In this document: piece by piece, positions 13,024-15,321 of the stretch
How positions within the stretch are numbered: position 1 is the stretch's first letter
Layout of the letters: each line of letters opens with the position of its first letter
Assembly: GCA_036406475.1 (NCBI GenBank)
Contig: DASXBA010000153.1
Coordinates: forward strand, 1 to 15,321
Direction of reading: 5' to 3'
DNA from: DASXBA01 sp036406475
GTDB lineage: Bacteria > Actinomycetota > Thermoleophilia > Solirubrobacterales > Thermoleophilaceae
Length of the DNA: 15,321 nt
Notes under the pieces: generated by a model
What the model saw: the letters and a program-made list of their open reading frames with translations, nothing else
Database searches by the model: none
Told to the model about the DNA's origin: nothing
Made by a program: the position numbers and the translations under genes

Positions 13024-15276
13024 CTAGCGCGCGGGCGCCGGCTCGGGCGGCGGCTGCGCGTCCACCGGCGGCACGGCCTCGCCCTCGGTCCCCACGTGCG
13101 GGATCCACTCGAGCCAGCTCGGCAGGTACCAGTTCCAGTCCCCCAGGACCCGCATGGAGGCGGGCAGGAGAACGCCGCGCACGATCGTCGCGTCGATCAG
13201 CACCGCCACCGCAAGGCCGAGCCCCATCTCCTTGAAGTCGAGGAAGCTCAGGGTCATGAAGACCCCGAAGACGAACACCATGACGATCGCCGCGCTCGTC
13301 ACCGTCCCCGCGGTGGTCGCGATCCCGTGCCGCACCGCCTCCGTCGTGCTCATGCCGCCCAGGTACGACTCGCGCACGCGCGACAGGATGAACACGTGGT
13401 AGTCCATCGACAGCCCGAAGAGGATCACGAACAGGAACAGCGGCAGCCATGAGGTAACGCCGCCGTTCGAGTGGAAGTCCAGGACGCCCTCGCCGTGCCC
13501 GTCCTGGAAGACGAGTACGAGGATCCCGTAGGCGGCGCCCACCGAGAGCAGGTTGAGCACGATCGCCTTGATCGGGATCACGATCGAGCGGAACGTGAAC
13601 AGCATCAACAGGAACGCCAGCGAGAAGACGAACGCGAAGATCAGCGGCAGGCGGTCGCTCAGCTGATTGCGGAAGTCGAGCGACGAGGCCGCGTTGCCGG
13701 TCACCTGCGCGCTCGCTCCGTCCACCCTCCCAACGGTGGCGGGAATGACGTCGTTGCGGATGTCGTTGACCGCCGCCGTAGACGTGCCGTCGTTGCCGTT
13801 GCCACGTGTCGGGATCGAGACGAGCGCGACCTTGTCGTCCTTGCTGTAGGTCACCTCCGCCCCGGGCAGCGCGTTCTTGTTCCGCTCGGCCTGCCTGACG
13901 AGCGCGGCGATGGCCTGGGCCGTGGCGCCCTGCCGGACATTGCCACCCTTGACCGCGACATCGACGGTCACGGCCTCCGCGGGGAACGCCGCCCGCAGCC
14001 GGTTGTAGGTCTTGATCACCTGGAGGTTCTGCGGCAGGTCGTCGGTGCTCGTCTGGACGATGTTGATCGACAACGCCGGGATGGCCAGGGCGATGAGGAG
14101 GCCGCCGGCCAGGACGATCGCAAGCCAGGGGCGGCGCATGACCCGGTCCACCAGTGCCGACCAGAAACGCGACTGGCCGGCGCGGCGGCGGCGGCCGATC
14201 ACCGGGATCCTGCCCTTGTCCACGCGATCGCCGAGCCACGCCAGGACCGCCGGGAGCACGGTGAGCGAGGCGACGATCGCGATCGCCACCACCAGGATCG
14301 TCCCCTGGCCGAACGAGAAGAACGTCTTGTCGCCGCTCAGGAACATCCCGGCCATCGCGGCCATCACCGTGAGTCCCGAGATCATCACCGCGCGGCCCGA
14401 GGTGGCCGCCGCCACCTCGAGCGCCGAGCGCTCGCTGCGACCGGCGGCGCGCTCCTCGCGCTCGCGACGGAGATAGAAGAGCGAGTAGTCGACCGACACC
14501 GCCAGGCCGATCAGCAGGATCACCGACGACAGGTTGCTGTCGATCGGCGAGAGCTGGCTCGGAATGTTGACTAGACCGAGAGCCGCCATCACAACAGTGA
14601 TCCCGAGGAGTAGCGGCACGAGCGCCGCCACGAGCGAGCCGAAGGCGAGCACCAGAATCAGCAGGGTGATCGGGAGCGAGATCGTCTCCGCCTTGCTCAG
14701 ATCGGACTCGAAGGTGTCGTTCAGCTCCTTTTGCGAGCTGACGCTGCCGAACTGCTCGACGATCATGTTCGGGTGACGGGCCTGGACGTCCTTGACCGCG
14801 TCCTGCGACGGCTCGATCCGGTCCTGGGCCTCGAGCGAGTCCCCGGTGATCTGGAAGTCGACGAGCGCGGAATGGCCGTCGTCGGAGACCGGCGCCTCAC
14901 CCGCGAGCGGCGAGACGACGTGCTTCACGTGCTTCGCGAAGAAGAGCTTGGCGCTCACCTCGTCGACCGCGTCCCGGAACTCGGGGTCCGTGGTGGTGAG
15001 CTTCTTGCTCTGGATCAGGACGTGCTCGTCGTTGGGCCGGAGGCCCGCGCCGTACAGGGTGTGCTCCGCCTTGCCCGCCTCGCCGGAGAACTGGTCGGCG
15101 CCGTGGATCGTGTTGGCGCCGACGGCATTGCCGATGAACACGGCCACGACCACGAACGCGAGCCAGCCCCAGATCGCCTTCTTCCGGTGATTGGCGCTCC
15201 AGTGCCCCATGCGTGAGGCAACGCTCGGCGTTTGTGCCTTGTCCTCACTCCGGGGTCCAGGGTCGGAGCGGGCCAT
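13024..15276 (-). CDS. MMPL-family RND transporter
   Basis: About 750 residues with the duplicated RND layout. TM1 is near 35-52 and the first large outside domain is about 53-198. TM2-6 span about 201-348, TM7 about 385-403, the second outside domain about 404-543, and TM8-12 about 545-710. Each half carries an Asp-Tyr pair in a membrane helix, as in MmpL proton relays: AVSVDYSLFYLRRE (D263-Y264) and GLSMDYHVFILSR (D625-Y626). Members export lipids or drugs using the proton gradient; the substrate is unknown. The C-terminus is a Pro-rich tail. ATG at 15274-15276 has AGGA 7 bases upstream; the TTG two codons earlier is too close to it, so the ATG is preferred. No mycolate or partner genes are nearby. 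Confidence 0.93.
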   Translation of the reverse strand: MARSDPGPRSEDKAQTPSVASRMGHWSANHRKKAIWGWLAFVVVAVFIGNAVGANTIHGADQFSGEAGKAEHTLYGAGLRPNDEHVLIQSKKLTTTDPEFRDAVDEVSAKLFFAKHVKHVVSPLAGEAPVSDDGHSALVDFQITGDSLEAQDRIEPSQDAVKDVQARHPNMIVEQFGSVSSQKELNDTFESDLSKAETISLPITLLILVLAFGSLVAALVPLLLGITVVMAALGLVNIPSQLSPIDSNLSSVILLIGLAVSVDYSLFYLRREREERAAGRSERSALEVAAATSGRAVMISGLTVMAAMAGMFLSGDKTFFSFGQGTILVVAIAIVASLTVLPAVLAWLGDRVDKGRIPVIGRRRRAGQSRFWSALVDRVMRRPWLAIVLAGGLLIALAIPALSINIVQTSTDDLPQNLQVIKTYNRLRAAFPAEAVTVDVAVKGGNVRQGATAQAIAALVRQAERNKNALPGAEVTYSKDDKVALVSIPTRGNGNDGTSTAAVNDIRNDVIPATVGRVDGASAQVTGNAASSLDFRNQLSDRLPLIFAFVFSLAFLLMLFTFRSIVIPIKAIVLNLLSVGAAYGILVLVFQDGHGEGVLDFHSNGGVTSWLPLFLFVILFGLSMDYHVFILSRVRESYLGGMSTTEAVRHGIATTAGTVTSAAIVMVFVFGVFMTLSFLDFKEMGLGLAVAVLIDATIVRGVLLPASMRVLGDWNWYLPSWLEWIPHVGTEGEAVPPVDAQPPPEPAPAR

Positions 15277-15321
15277 CCGCAAGTCCTAACGTCGGGGTAC
15301 TAGGGCGACCCTCCCAAATGC

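Noticed and set aside
12995..14239. 414-codon minus-strand open frame
   Set aside because: It is an alternative frame within the MMPL transporter gene, with low-complexity Arg/Gly/Pro translation.
15277..15282. TTG start for the MMPL transporter
   Set aside because: AGGA would be only one base away; the ATG at 15274-15276 has it at seven bases.

Overview
The window is a high-GC, gene-dense chromosomal segment with short intergenic gaps and frequent GTG/TTG starts. It looks like a high-GC actinobacterium. The mycobacterial-type transaldolase, the MmpL-type transporter, the PAS-GAF-PP2C phosphatase and the paired pdxS-pdxT genes all fit. My best guess is the Thermoleophilia/Solirubrobacterales lineage, but that placement is inference. 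I see no tRNA, rRNA, CRISPR array, transposase or phage gene, and no gene-free stretch above 300 bases.

Layout. (1) 1-140: the 3' end of a plus-strand dTDP-4-dehydrorhamnose 3,5-epimerase-like gene, whose stop overlaps the stop of a convergent gene. (2) 4883 down to 137, minus strand: RpiR-family regulator, pdxS, pdxT, an M29 metallo-aminopeptidase, yebC and a SnoaL-like protein. pdxT/M29 overlap by 4 bases and yebC/SnoaL are 2 bases apart. A 17-bp inverted repeat built from a short tandem unit separates M29 from yebC. (3) 4966-5450: a small plus-strand helical protein whose 3' end overlaps a convergent zinc-ribbon mini-protein. (4) 5497-8672, minus strand: a secreted beta-helix protein and a PAS-GAF-SpoIIE phosphatase, divergent from an SDR oxidoreductase (8734-9564). 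(5) 9649-12946: a five-gene block organised around a divergent AT-rich control region. An alpha/beta hydrolase, a MaoC-type hydratase and a cysteine-rich winged-helix regulator run on the minus strand. A DoxX-like membrane protein and a transaldolase, overlapping by 4 bases, run on the plus strand. (6) 13024-15276, minus strand: an MMPL/RND transporter.

The most unusual structure is a 44-bp dyad-symmetric element present twice (9579-9622 and 12976-13019), both in the same orientation. The outer arms match GAACGTCCC, with a compensatory base pair between the copies. The 24-nt centre carries an identical 16-nt core that is itself a near-palindrome on the same symmetry axis. The copies flank the five-gene block and lie at two convergent gene junctions. 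Other notable points are a Glu-to-Gln change at a transaldolase active-site position, a five-cysteine regulator beside a sharply AT-rich promoter, an RpiR/SIS regulator directly upstream of the pentose-phosphate-using enzyme PdxS, and a secreted protein whose signal peptide continues upstream of any normal start codon.

Functionally, regions 2 and 5 combine PLP synthesis, pentose-phosphate metabolism and regulators that may sense sugar phosphate or redox state. These links come from gene context only.
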